64,000 nt of DNA from Ischnura elegans (lineage: Eukaryota > Arthropoda > Insecta > Odonata > Coenagrionidae). The notes beneath the pieces were generated by a model. That model searched no databases. It saw nothing but the letters and a program-made list of their open reading frames with translations, and was not told the DNA's origin. This document shows, one piece after another, positions 53,240 to 63,689 of this stretch; position 1 is the first letter of the stretch, and every line of letters begins with the position of its first letter. Position numbers and translations under genes: made by a program. Location of the stretch: assembly GCF_921293095.1 (NCBI RefSeq), contig NC_060254.1, forward strand, positions 2,666,001 to 2,730,000, written 5' to 3'.

Positions 53240-53400
53240 GAAGATTAGTTACGAGGAAAAATGATCTTCTTCATTCAGCCATTCTCTGTTTAAAATTAAA
53301 AGATGCGAGAAGGTACCGCCCACCCATGAGTTGGTGATGCCATTACATCTCTGATAAATCAGAACCGATCAGAGACGGAAAGCATTTCTAACTAGTGAAC
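53240..53400 (+). repeat. Dispersed repeat family R3, copy 1
   Basis: Shares with 61480-61700 (inverted) and 63690-64000 the ordered words 'atcttc.tcattcag.cat', a 'gcccac.catgagtt..tgatg' region, and 'gatcagaga.ggaaag'-like sequence. It is the shortest and most diverged of the three copies. No coding potential. Confidence 0.6.
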
Positions 53401-53485
53401 CGTCTAGTTGCTCTCTTATAATAATAGCCTAACCTTCCTAGACTAATAATTGTTGTATTTTCTTTGTAAGCAGTTATTTTTTAAT

Positions 53486-54130
53486 TGTACGCACAGTGGC
53501 GAATCTATGGGGGGCTAGAGGGGGCTATAGCTCCACCTTAGATGTCCAATTCACACTATATAGAATAGTAATTTTTCGGACCCCCACTATGCAACGCACA
53601 CACGTCGCGAGAATGAATTGACGAGAAATAGGTGGTTAGGAGTGAAACAAATAACAAACAATATGGTTGATTTCCAACAGTAATAATACATTTAATAACC
53701 AAAGTAAGCTTTAGGAGCACAATACATAAAATACTAAATTGCCTGAGGATAATGTACTCTTGCCGTTGGGAAGAAGCCGGGCACGAGAGAGAGTTCCTTC
53801 CTTGTCTGAGGTCAATAGCAGAGAGAGCCAGCCAGGCGGCTTACAAGATCGCGGCCGCGCTCGAAGCAGGCGTGAGAGGGGAGGTGTAGGCAGAGGAGGG
53901 GAAACAGGTTTCACGCTGACGATTCACCTTACAATTGGGTAAACGGTGGCGGAAAGTAATTGAAGTTCACACATGCCGTAAAGAGGCCGACACCGTTGGT
54001 GAATTCACTATAAATTGTGAGCAGTTCACAGGACGCGAGGATCAGCGGCACGCGTGGATCAGGCAGGTACGACGTACTCTGTAGCTTCGCGAGATTGGTA
54101 CTCAGGAGCTCGCGAATCGTCTCCTCGTGG
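53486..54130. other. GC-rich block next to the minisatellite; MITE-like start
   Basis: 'cagtggcgaatctatggggg' near 53496 resembles the ends of CAGTGGCG-type MITEs, but no matching right end is found. 53700-54130 is GC- and CpG-rich, with frames open on both strands that I regard as compositional. It runs into the minisatellite at 54130. Confidence 0.4.
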
Positions 54131-54134
54131 TGAA

Positions 54135-55316
54135 GTCTCAGAGGGGTCGAGTCTCAGAGGGGTCGATTCTCAGAGGGGTCGAGTCCCAGAGGGGTCGAGT
54201 CCCAGAGGGGTCGAGTCCCAGAGGGGTCGAGTCCCAGAGGGGTCGAGTCTCAGAGGGGTCGAGTCCCAGAGGGGTCGAGTCCCAGAGGGGTCGAGTCCCA
54301 GAGGGGTCGAGTCCCAGAGGGGTCGAGTCCCAGAGGGGTCGAGTCCCAGAGGGGTCGAGTCCCAGAGGGGTCGAGTCCCAGAGGGGTCGAGTCCCAGAGG
54401 GGTCGAGTCCCAGAGGGGTCGAGTCCCAGAGAGAGGGGTCGAGTCCCAGAGGGGTCGAGTCCCAGAGGGAGGGGTCGAGTCCCAGAGGGAGGGGTCGAGT
54501 CCCAGAGAGAGGGGTCGAGTCCCAGAGAGAGGGGTCGAGTCCCAGAGAGAGGGGTCGAGTCCCAGAGAGAGGGGTCGAGTCCCAGAGAGAGGGGTCGAGT
54601 CCCAGAGAGAGGGGTCGAGTCCCAGAGAGAGGGGTCGAGTCCCAGAGAGAGGGGTCGAGTCCCAGAGAGAGGGGTCGAGTCCCAGAGAGAGGGGTCGAGT
54701 CCCAGAGAGAGGGGTCGAGTCCCAGAGAGAGGGGTCGAGTCCCAGAGAGAGGGGTCGAGTCCCAGAGAGAGGGGTCGAGTCCCAGAGAGAGGGGTCGAGT
54801 CCCAGAGAGAGGGGTCGAGTCCCAGAGAGAGGGGTCGAGTCCCAGAGAGAGGGGTCGAGTCCCAGAGAGAGGGGTCGAGTCCCAGAGAGAGGGGTCGAGT
54901 CCCAGAGAGAGGGGTCGAGTCCCAGAGAGAGGGGTCGAGTCCCAGAGAGAGGGGTCGAGTCCCAGAGAGAGGGGTCGAGTTCCAGAGAGAGGGGTCGAGT
55001 CCCAGAGAGAGGGGTCGAGTCCCAGAGAGAGGGGTCGAGTCCCAGAGGGGTCGAGTCCCAGAGGGGTCGAGTCCCAGAGGGGTCGAGTCCCAGAGGGGTC
55101 GAGCCCCAGAGGGGTCGAGCCCCAGAGGGGTCGAGCCCCAGAGGGGTCGAGCCCCAGAGGGGTCGAGTCCCAGAGGGGTCGAGTCCCAGAGGGGTCGAGT
55201 CCCAGAGGGGTCGAGTCCCAGAGGGGTCGAGTCCCAGAGGGGTCGAGTCCCAGAGGGGTCGAGTCCCAGAGGGGTCGAGTCTCAGAGGGGTCGAGTCTCA
55301 GAGGGGTCAAGTCTCA
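54135..55316. repeat. 16/20-bp minisatellite, 1.18 kb
   Basis: The outer arrays (54135-54430 and 55030-55316) are tandem copies of the 16-bp unit 'cccagaggggtcgagt'. The core (about 54480-55030) is about 28 copies of a 20-bp derivative with an extra 'gaga' ('cccagagagaggggtcgagt'), nearly all identical. At both outer edges the same T-variant ('tctcagaggggtcgagt') appears, and a 'gcc' variant cluster sits at about 55100-55160. Open frames in all phases are an artefact of a stop-free unit whose length is not a multiple of three. Confidence 0.97.
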
Positions 55317-55404
55317 GAGGGATTGAGATCTTGGAGGGATTGAGAAAGTGCCCATTATGGCACATCTTCCATCTTCACTGATGTCTTCCACCATGCTGTC
55401 ATAC
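55314..55404 (-). CDS. Probable terminal exon on the minus strand
   Basis: After the acceptor 'tcttactttcag' the exon reads 'YDSMVEDISEDGRCAIMGTF' followed by SIPPRSQSL and a stop at 55314-55316, the first repeat unit of the minisatellite. It joins in phase (2 nt + 1 nt, giving Met) to the exon at 55717-55779. The minisatellite thus supplies the stop codon and would form the 3' untranslated region. The protein is not recognised. It may belong to a host gene or a transposon. Confidence 0.4.
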
Positions 55405-55716
55405 CTGAAAGTAAGAATTCTTATGGTGAGGTCATAAATTATAAAGTGCTCAACAAAAACTTACTAATTGCACAATCAATCTTAGATTTGTAATGAGTAG
55501 TATGTGATCAATTTCCTTCTGTAGCAGACTCCAAAGAAAATGCCAAAATGTTCTTACATAACTACATATAAAATTTGGAACTGGTTTTTGTTGAAACTTA
55601 TTTTTCTGTTCCAGTCAGCACAGTTACTCCTAAGCATGAATGATTTCTTGGCAAAATAATACATCGGTAGATGAACATACTCAGATGGGTTACATTCATT
55701 TGAAAGTTTAACTTAC

Positions 55717-55779
55717 ATCATTGCATTACTTGGTCCTTCTTCTTCGACAATGCCTGTGGTATCCCTCAGCCTTCCTGCC
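55717..55779 (-). CDS. Probable internal exon on the minus strand
   Basis: A 63-nt segment between 'atgaatttcag' and 'gtaagt' (rc of 55711-55716). The frame compatible with the next exon encodes 'AGRLRDTTGIVEEEGPSNAM', acidic and open. Together the two exons give about 50 residues in one frame across canonical splice sites, better than chance but short. The upstream exon was not settled; a candidate lies near 56021-56125. Confidence 0.4.
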
Positions 55780-56020
55780 CTGAAATTCATAGGCATCTTA
55801 ATACAGAAAAGTCATGACTGTTAAGCACCATAAATGCAGGAGAACAATGATACATACTCAAAAAATTATCAGCTACATGAAGTGATCACTTACTTATGCA
55901 TCTGAATTTATGCAGACCCAGGACTTGCCCTTAGGAGCATTTCATGCGCCCTTTTAAGTAAATCTGGGCTAGCCGATGGTGCAGATATGGAGCTTACCTG
56001 CTCCACACAGCAAAAAGATT

Positions 56021-56125
56021 TCATCCTTTACGCCTCCTACCCTGCTTCAGGTTATTCTTTCTTTCTCCTGCCCAGATGCACTTTAATTCCGTCGAGGACA
56101 ACTCCTCCAGGTCGTTTATGTCATT
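56021..56125 (-). CDS. Exon-like segment, minus strand (weak)
   Basis: After 'ctcctggcag' the frame reads 'NDINDLEELSSTELKCIWAG' followed by ERKNNLKQGRRRKG, then a stop. Composition is protein-like (acidic helix, then basic). The phase does not fit the 55717-55779 exon directly, and candidate donors are mediocre. It may be part of the same gene or a separate remnant. Confidence 0.25.
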   Translation of the reverse strand, partial: NDINDLEELSSTELKCIWAGERKNNLKQGRRRKG

Positions 56126-56683
56126 TCTGCCAGGAGGATAAATGATAACACTGAATGAAATTGAAATTTTGATTTCAGGAAAAAAACTATGCGCATTAAT
56201 ATACCGCACAGTCACACGGCTACCATGAAACTAGGATTTGTTTAGCAAAAGAAGATTGAACAGAAACTTGTTGAAAATAAAATTTCTAGGTCATATGGAT
56301 GGATGGGTTTTAAATGTAACCCAAGCCCAGAAATCGAACAGTTCCTGTACTCGCAAGTTACGGTACGTACACTCCAAATTACGGTAATTACAATGTATAT
56401 ACATTAATACTCACAAAATTAGGTACCATAAAACTGCTTCGATGTGTTTACATTGTTCAGACAACCCTGCTTTGCAGCTGCACGTCATATTCGCAATTGT
56501 TACATCCAAGTCGTCGGTTACTTTCAGCTCTCCAGTTATTTGTAGAGACGACTTAGGCAGTAATTCCACTTGTTTGCTGAACTAAGGCGAAAATGGACAC
56601 AACATCTTTCCTTCTTTCCCTTAGCACCGACAAGTACAACCAGGCTTTCAGTACACATTCTCCTTCAATTTTTAATATTTCTT

Positions 56684-56911
56684 GAGGAAGAATTTCCTCC
56701 CAAAAATGCAGCCATGATGCCGAACGACTAAGTGAGCTTGCCACTCATTTTCCTCTTAAATATCGCAAGTGTAGAAAGGGAAGTTTACAAGAAAAGGAAG
56801 AAGTAATAATAAAGGAAGTTATTAAAGATTTCGATGAAGAAATCACTAATGCATGGGATGCTGGTGAAGTTAGTAATATTAGTGAGATGCTGATGAGCAT
56901 GGCTGAGCTGT
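56684..56911 (+). pseudogene. Open protein-like frame without a start
   Basis: On the plus strand 75 codons are open with coding-like composition, including 'CSHDAERLSELATHFPLKYR', 'EKEEVIIKEVIKDFDEEI' and 'SNISEMLMSMAEL', then a stop. There is no upstream ATG in frame and no strong acceptor. It could be the last exon or 3' fragment of a gene or transposon protein. The overlapping minus-strand frame at 56553-56744 is the less likely alternative. Confidence 0.3.
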
Positions 56912-57189
56912 GAGAATTATCAGTCACGAAGATAAAATAAAAGAGTTTTAGAGGAATCAGTAAAAATGTGTGATATACGAAGAATCCATTGAACGGGGGT
57001 GAATCTAAAAACAAGAAAGAAAATCGTAAGAAGGTAACAGGCCTGAGATATTAGCACGAGGCAGCAACGCTGCTAGAATTCCGCGTATGAATCACACGTA
57101 AACCTTACTCCTCCGCCCCTTCACTTTATCACCATCGCGCTGCTTATATTTTTCGCCGGTAGTGGGCGTCTGCCGGGCTGGAATCGCGA

Positions 57190-57385
57190 ATACCCAGGGG
57201 AGGATCCAGGATTTCTTTCTGGGGGGGGGCACAAGCAAGGCCGTATCCAGGAATAGGGGGGGGGGCACAATGATACCTCGTAATACAAAATGAACGCAAT
57301 GATAATGGGACCGTATTAAAAATATTGCATATTTTTTTAGGGTCTAGGGGGTGCACGTGCCCCCCCATAGATCTGCCTATGGGCA
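57190..57385. mobile_element. MITE of the 'ggatccagga' type, copy 2
   Basis: Relative of 38419-38695: 'ggaggatccaggatttcttt', then G runs, an interior with 'attgcatatttttttagggtc', and a C-rich right end 'gcccccccatagatctgcct'. A second left-end-like start ('ggccgtatccaggaatag') at 57240 suggests a nested or rearranged copy. A 50-bp inverted repeat around 'acagagtatactctgt' follows at 57385-57440. Confidence 0.55.
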
Positions 57386-57609
57386 CAGAGTATACTCTGT
57401 GACCATAGGCAGGCAGAGTATATACTCTGTGCTATGGATATATACCCACCTGCATAAGCGGTAGGTGTGAGATTATTAAATTGCGGAATTTTAAAGATAA
57501 ATGGTGAGTTTTACGGCTTGCTGAGGGATCTATTCATCCTTAAACTATTCTATTAGTAATATCGATCCAATTATGTAAAATGGATTAAATATAAAAATAT
57601 CTCTGAGCT

Positions 57610-57660
57610 CCGGGGGGGGGGGGGTTTATCCCTCAAAACCCACCCTCGCTGCACCACTGA
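57610..57660. mobile_element. Right end of a third MITE type (fragment)
   Basis: A G run followed by 'tttatccctcaaaacccacc' and 'ctcgctgcaccactg', which reversed begins CAGTGGTGCAGCGAGGG, a common MITE terminus form. No matching partner end is found, so only one end is recognised. Confidence 0.4.
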
Positions 57661-57849
57661 TTTACTATGTATATATTCCGCATGAAAAGGCAAAATAAAA
57701 CACACTGCATGCATAGATATGATACGAATATATCTGAATTCGATCTGTGATAGATGTATTTTTGCATGAAAAAGGCTATTTCTCAATAGGATTTGTTCCA
57801 ATTCCAAGATCAACCTTTTGAAAACATGACATGTTGCTTGTAAGGTAAA

Positions 57850-58900
57850 CACTGTTTATTTCTCAATGTAATTTCTAAACCACCACCCTTTGTTAACTAC
57901 CTTGGTCGATTTTCAAAGCATTGGGAAAACTAATTATATTGAGCTTTCACTGCGATGTGGTAGCATAATTACGCATAATTTAAATAATAAGGGTGATGAA
58001 AGGACGGAGGTATCTTACCAACACGAGGAAAACTGCACGTTGCAACCTTGAGATTGACGGGGTAAAGGAATATAGCCCGTAGACAGAAAAAATATACACC
58101 AACATTTTGCATATCTCTTGGGATACGGCATGCATGATTCTTCTCGAGGAATTTCTATCAGGAAAATGCGGAATTTATAACTTCGTAAGTCACCGACAGG
58201 ACCAACGTTCGAAAATAGTACCGAATCGCAACGACTACTATCGATATTTATTCCTGTGATCGATCCAAGGGTTCGAAGCTCGAAAGTCGAACTATCGATA
58301 TAAATCGTACACAATCAATTTCTCCCAGTGTAGTTTTCGATTCGTTGTCAAAATGGCTATAACCTTACAACGTTCTTGGAAAGAGCATTCCGTCTGCTAA
58401 ATATAAATACTGATAAGTTTTTTAATATTGCTCGGAATCTTAATTGTAGATAGTCACCATCTGAACGGGAACATTGCTTGAATCTGTCCTCAAATGTAAG
58501 TGAATATTTTCAGTAATGTTTTTTAGCATGGAAATCTTGAACAGAAACGGGACGACGTAATATGATAATACTTTTAATGTATCATCCATTGAAAGCCGTG
58601 TGACAGTTTGATAGATGGCATTATTTTGATTTTAAAATTATTTCATTGAATTTTTTTTGCCTTTAATGATCACCTCATTAAGGGTATCCCTGCTTATCTC
58701 CGCGAAAAAAATGTTTCCGAAAGCCAGGCGTTTAGAAGTGGGCGTACGCGGGGATTGTTGATAAGCGTAATCGCCTGAAATAAACCCTTAGCTCCCTTTC
58801 ACAACTTTTGGAAACTATTAAGCCTTGCGCGTTTTATTTTTAGCGGAAGTAGCAATTTCCTCAAGTTTGATGTGGAGTGTGTATTGTGTTTAAGGTATAT
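57850..58900. other. No recognisable gene
   Basis: AT-rich. The 99-codon minus-strand frame at 58015-58314 lacks recognisable features. The part near 58750-58900 may be upstream sequence of the exon at 58951. Confidence 0.4.
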
Positions 58901-58950
58901 GTTCGTTGCTCAATTTTAGCCCAGAGTGGGGTTTGGAGATATCTGCGGAA

Positions 58951-59055
58951 ATGGTTTCCTTGCAATGGGAGATTGTGGAGCTTGCTAACCATTTACGGAA
59001 TGAAAAGCTCTTTGTAGCCTCAGAACAGCAAAATTTAAGAACGCTCAATAAGGAG
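58951..59055 (+). CDS. Probable first coding exon, coiled-coil-like
   Basis: An ATG in good context (gaaATGg) opens 35 codons, 'MVSLQWEIVELANHLRNEKL' followed by FVASEQQNLRTLNKE, ending at a strong donor (gag|gtaagt) in phase 0. Hydrophobic residues recur at heptad-like spacing (V2, L4, I8, L11, L15, L20), suggesting a coiled coil. An acceptor-like 'ctcaattttag' lies just upstream at 58911, so the 5' end may itself be spliced. A phase-0 acceptor with an open frame follows at 60881, but that sequence lies beside a transposon end and may be unrelated. The host gene is unknown. Confidence 0.4.
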
Positions 59056-59059
59056 GTAA

Positions 59060-60500
59060 GTTTGTGGCTCTTCCTTATTTTGTCGTAATACTGTTGTTAT
59101 TGTAGTGGTATTCTTCATTTATAAGATTTTAGCCCCACAGAAGATTTCTTACTATGTAAAAAATGTTAATACTGACGTTTCTCCGTTCCATTGTTCAATT
59201 TTCGTTTATATCTGATTGCTGGTGAAATAACAGCCCATTGTGGTAGTGGTTTCTTGTTTTTTATTCAGAGTAGCGAGGCAAAAAAATAATGTGAATCATT
59301 GGCAGATGTAAGACTCAACGAGCAGACGTTAGTGATTCACGATTGCCTCATGAACTGTCCTTGGTGTTCTTGGCAACGTTGCGATTTTAATTCTTGTGAG
59401 CAGTTATAATGTTCACAACTTCATTTCATGCATCTATTTAGGATTGGGGTAGCGAATTGAGTAGCCTATTACTAGTTACAATGTCTTAGTAAGTAGCTTA
59501 ATTTGTTAGAAAATAATTTAAGAGTGAGTTATGTCATTCATGATCGTCCAATTTTTCTTCTAAACTCATATTAGAAAGTAGGCCATTCACTTTCTGCAAA
59601 AGAAGAAAATTCAGTGCTCCAAAACGTCAGAATAAGATCCATTCTGGTTACTGAATGATCAGTAGTCTTGGGTTACTAATTCATGTTTACACCATCTTTC
59701 TTGGTCCCTCAGAAACCATCACCATTTGTTAGTATGGATAGTTGTATTGTCAGCCACCTTTAACTGATTTATTTGTTTAATATTGCAAGTATTGTTATCT
59801 GAGTGCATGCAATTCACATCCGAGGGCTATGATACAGACAGCATAACCTTATTTGGGAGACTAGATTTATTTCACAGCAGGACTGTGGAACCGCAAATTA
59901 CTGGTTTGGCTGTTCTACATTTTTTTAAAATAATGCTTATTCAAGTGAAGCTAGAGCGACCAGTTGTAAAATAAATATCCACAAACGACCATTGAAGAAG
60001 TTATTATTGTTTGTTCAATTTACACCCATTTCTCAATTAATGCTCTCAATTTTTTTCCTTGAAATTTGCATACACATCTCCTCTTGAAAACATAAAACTC
60101 AGTGCGGAATAATGCAAAATAAAGTATGAATGCATATTGGAGGGAATTGATTTGGGTTGGGTCACATAATCAATGGTTGGAAGCATCACTTGGTGAAATT
60201 TCTTCATATTTAATAGGAAAATTAAGTAAATTTCCCATGTATACTATTTGGTTGAAAATAGGTCATGACAAGTGCATCGCCAGTCTAGATGATGACAGGG
60301 TGTTTGTTAACTAGTCAGCACTAAAAGATAATGTGTAGGAAGCAAAGTTTTTATTTTTCCTCCCTTTCATCCAAATTATAAATGTGTGAAATTTACAGTT
60401 TTTTATTTCAAAAAGAAAAGGATGGGTCATTTGGTCATCAGCATCAAGAGATGCTTGAACCATTAGGTCCGAAAATATACCTGGTTTTGATATCACTTAT
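59060..60500. other. No recognisable gene; possible intron
   Basis: AT-rich, with short frames at 59783-59974 and 60126-60314 that show no domain. It would be intron if the exon at 58951 belongs to a gene running rightward. Confidence 0.4.
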
Positions 60501-60507
60501 TTAAAAA

Positions 60508-60850
60508 ATACAGCAGACTCCTGATTATCCAGCTGCAGTTTATCTGCGTTGCGGATTATCCATGCATGATTTTTACTCTCGCTCAATATTTTCCACGATC
60601 TTTATAAAAAAATAAACAGCAAAGTCATTGGAATTACTGCATTAATTCTACGATAAACTGGGCTTATTATTTCTGTTAGAATCCCCAAACGTAAAACGAA
60701 AGCGATCGTATGCTAGCTGCATTCACGGGAGCACCGTGTTCCTGTTTTCCAAGTCTCGCAGTGCACGACCATGCTTCACTAAAAAAATCGCTAACTGGTG
60801 AAGAAAGCTCTCATTGAGTCCGGGAAGCACTCTAAAATAGCAGAATAACT
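60508..60850. mobile_element. pogo/Tigger-like transposon end
   Basis: 'cagcagactcctgattatcc' followed by 'gttgcggattatccatgc' resembles the left end and internal repeat of pogo/Tigger elements (CAGTAGACTCCCGATTATCC type). About 150 bp later there is a short basic frame (VKRKR-like), but no transposase is readable and the right end is not identified. A fragment at best. Confidence 0.45.
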
Positions 60851-60880
60851 CCATAATTAATAATGTATTGTCTGTTTCAG

Positions 60881-61129
60881 GTAAATTATGAACATTGCAA
60901 GATATTTAAGTGGAAGTTTGGGTTATCCTTGTTTTCCGATTATTCGTGCCGTCCCTCGCCATCATTAGCATCGGGAGTGGACTGTTTCAAGATACTGCCC
61001 TCATTATTTCAACGATCTCATGTGAGATTGGAGGGGGTGGGGGAAGGGATGAAGCCAAATCTCACGCAAACACGTCGCGAAGTGGGGAGAGGGTGTCCTA
61101 AAATGTCCAAAATCTCCTCACGTAATTAA
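60881..61129 (+). CDS. Exon-like open frame (weak)
   Basis: It follows a strong acceptor ('ttgtctgtttcag') and stays open for 82 codons to a stop at 61127-61129. The start 'VNYEHCKIFKWKFG' is in phase 0, compatible with the exon at 58951-59055. An AATAAA lies about 100 bp downstream at 61236. Composition after residue 15 is not clearly protein-like and the region adjoins a pogo-like fragment, so chance openness is quite possible. Confidence 0.25.
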   Translation, partial: VNYEHCKIFKWKFGLSLFSDYSCRPSPSLASGVDCFKILPSLFQRSHVRLEGVGEGMKPNLTQTRREVGRGCPKMSKISSRN

Positions 61130-61440
61130 TGGACTAATAATAATAGTAATTTATTTGCCCAAGGATCTACAAGAATATATAAGACACGTCAAAAAAAGGG
61201 GAAGGAGATTCATACAATTTAATAGATTAGAAACGTAATAAACTATTGAGGTTGTTCAATCAGACTGAAAATCACAATTCAATAAATGAATTTAGTATAT
61301 GAAGGGAAAGGCCAGTTATACCACAGAAATGGGCTTGTTCACCTTTTTCTCCATTGCACTAGAGTTTTAAAGATAAAGAGATGTATGCAACAATATGTAT
61401 TTTTCCATATTTCGATCAGTCTCATGCCCCTCGAGCTATT
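61130..61440. other. No recognisable gene
   Basis: AT-rich sequence with a plain AATAAA at about 61236. Nothing else supported. Confidence 0.35.
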
Positions 61441-61700
61441 TGCAGTGAAATTCTCTCGTGCTGATTGGCTCAAGAGGTCTCTGCAACTTCTCGGCCTCGG
61501 GCACGCACCCTACGTGATTCCTTGTCATAAACACACTGATGAACAATTCTTTCCATCAAAAATTGGGCACACGTGAATGACTTCATGAACCAGAACTTAA
61601 ATGATGTCACTTGCTCATGAAAAGTTGGCAGCAACTAGTAGATATCTTGATTTTAAAGTTACGAGAAAATGACTGAATGAAGAAGACATTTTTCTATTTA
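61440..61700 (-). repeat. Dispersed repeat family R3, copy 2 (inverted)
   Basis: The reverse complement matches 63740-64000: 'cttcattcagtcat', 'catgagcaa.tgacatcat', 'gttctggttcat.aagtcatt', 'gcccaat.tttgatggaaag' and 'gaggccgagaag.'. Identity is around 75-80 percent by eye. No frame is preserved between copies. Confidence 0.72.
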
Positions 61701-61734
61701 TAACTCATCTTCAGTGATGGAAACGTACTGATAA

Positions 61735-63680
61735 AATATAGTTGGGCTGAATGACAAGTGCACGGTCAAATCTGTAATTAATTTCAATTATAAGTTACTC
61801 TTTAAAAATGTAGTCAGTAGGATTGCATCCACTATTACAATAACATTTAATTTTGCTCCTGTACATGATGCAGATGCGGACAGTATTTTCTCAAACAGCA
61901 ATTACTATCTAACAAAACAGCATTATTTCTCAATGCCATTGCATAGAAAATCAATTAAAAAAATTTAAAGATTTAGATACCCTTGAGATGAATTAGTATT
62001 AAAATATTACTCGCTTGAGCTTTGGATTAAATTGAAAGTAAAAATTACATGTAGTACAACTAGTGGGCGACAGATCAAAATGTGAAGAAGTAACTGGGTC
62101 TCTTTATTTTTCTTACTCTATCACAACTGATGATTAAAAAAATCATGAATTGGTGTTTTCTACTATGCTCCTGACATTTTGCATTTTAATTAAGACTTGA
62201 ATACTGCTTGCTGTTTGTATGACTGTGGCAAGGGAGTTAATATTATATCCACAGCTATTTAGTACATATTTGAAAAGGTTCTGTCATAAGTACTATACAC
62301 ATATTTGAAAAGTTTAATTCTTTAAAAAGATAATCTTGTGTGTGGTAAGTTCCTTCTTGGAAGTGTAGTATTATTGAAAGTAGGATATTTGAAGAATCAA
62401 GTGTGATGCATTATACATTACATTTACCTATTTTATGCTATTTTTTCTATGAGTTGATGATATTGCAAGAAGTGAAATATGTATGTTATGAAAGAAATTT
62501 GGTTGACAAAATGTTTAGAATGCTTGGCTTTGCCTTGGGTTTTCTAGAGAGAGCTTGCATTCATGTTACCAAAACATGCACTCTAGAGGTAGCACTTTTT
62601 TATGCAAATATATTTTTTGCTCTTAGCTGTGATGGGAAAGGAGAATGTCATATGCGATGGAATTCCTTCATTTTTCCTTATGTTACATTGATATTGATTT
62701 GTTTACCCTATATTCCATTGAAAGGAATATGACACTTCAATGTGAGTGCTTGTAAAAAGCACTAATGGTCTTTTAAAAGATAATACATTCACTGTTTGAA
62801 CTGTGAGACTCCAGCTGCTTAGTGTATGATCACCGAGTATCTCTCTGAAAGCTTCCCAGTGAACCAGACTCAAGAAATTGAAGATGAAGTGTGTGAGGAA
62901 TACAATCTTTTACTAAAGGCCTGAAATGTTGAAGAGTAGCCATTGATTTTTCCATCATGAAAACTGTATATGTACCCTTTAGCCTGCAAAACTTGTGAGT
63001 TTTTGGTAAAGCACTCGATCGTAGTTCTTCCCCACCCCCGTTGCTCATTTGACCTTGCTGCTTGTGATTTCATCTTGTTTCCCGAACTCATGTGAAAGGT
63101 AGAAGATTTGGAATTGCGTATTCCCAAGATTGAAGCAAATGCTGAGAGAAGGAGCTGAAGGATATTATAAACTAAGCGTACCGGGGCAGTTGATCTCCAG
63201 TGGAAACACTGTTGGGATAAGTGGGTGCACTCTTATAGAATTTATTTTGGTTGGCCCGGTGTGTGTTGGGTTTTAGGGGAAAGAGGGAATGAAGGAAGTT
63301 TTGAGGTGAGTCTACATTAATAGGTGTTCTTTTTTCAATCTCTCATACCTTATTTTAATACTTTCCACCCATTGACACAACCTTCAGTCCTAAACTGCCT
63401 ACACTCTCTCCTTTGCACCTTTTACTTTATATATGCTGGGCCAGCCAAAAAAATGTTATCTAGGGAATGGCACGACTGTATAGAAGTTGGTTAGTAGGGG
63501 ACTAGTTTTGGAAATTAAATGTTTGGATTTAACGTTGAGTTTGTTCACTAATGACTGTGAGCAACTTATGCAATTACAAGCCTGAAGTGATTATTTATGT
63601 ACTAAAAAGTTGTTAAATAATTGTTTGTTACATTTATGGACCAGGATGCTATATTCTGGAAATTTTTAAGACTAAATCCT
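61735..63680. other. No recognisable gene
   Basis: AT-rich. The 109-codon frame at 62403-62732 is the longest but has no recognisable motif. Its Cys- and Phe-rich, low-GC content looks like chance. Minus-strand frames at 62830-63127 overlap each other in different phases and are not claimed. Confidence 0.4.
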
Positions 63681-63689
63681 TGATATGCT

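Noticed and set aside
53500-53960. Long terminal repeat on the minus strand (AATAAA-like and PBS-like words)
   Set aside because: No second LTR, no coding sequence and only loose primer-site resemblance.
54135-55316. CRISPR-like array of short repeats
   Set aside because: No unique spacers between units and a eukaryotic setting; it is an ordinary minisatellite.
54054-55343. Long Ser/Arg/Gly/Glu-rich frames on both strands (390-429 codons)
   Set aside because: Products of the 16/20-bp minisatellite, open in opposite strands and several phases; purely compositional.
62403-62732. 109-codon plus-strand frame
   Set aside because: Low-complexity hydrophobic composition in AT-rich DNA, no family resemblance, no neighbour support.
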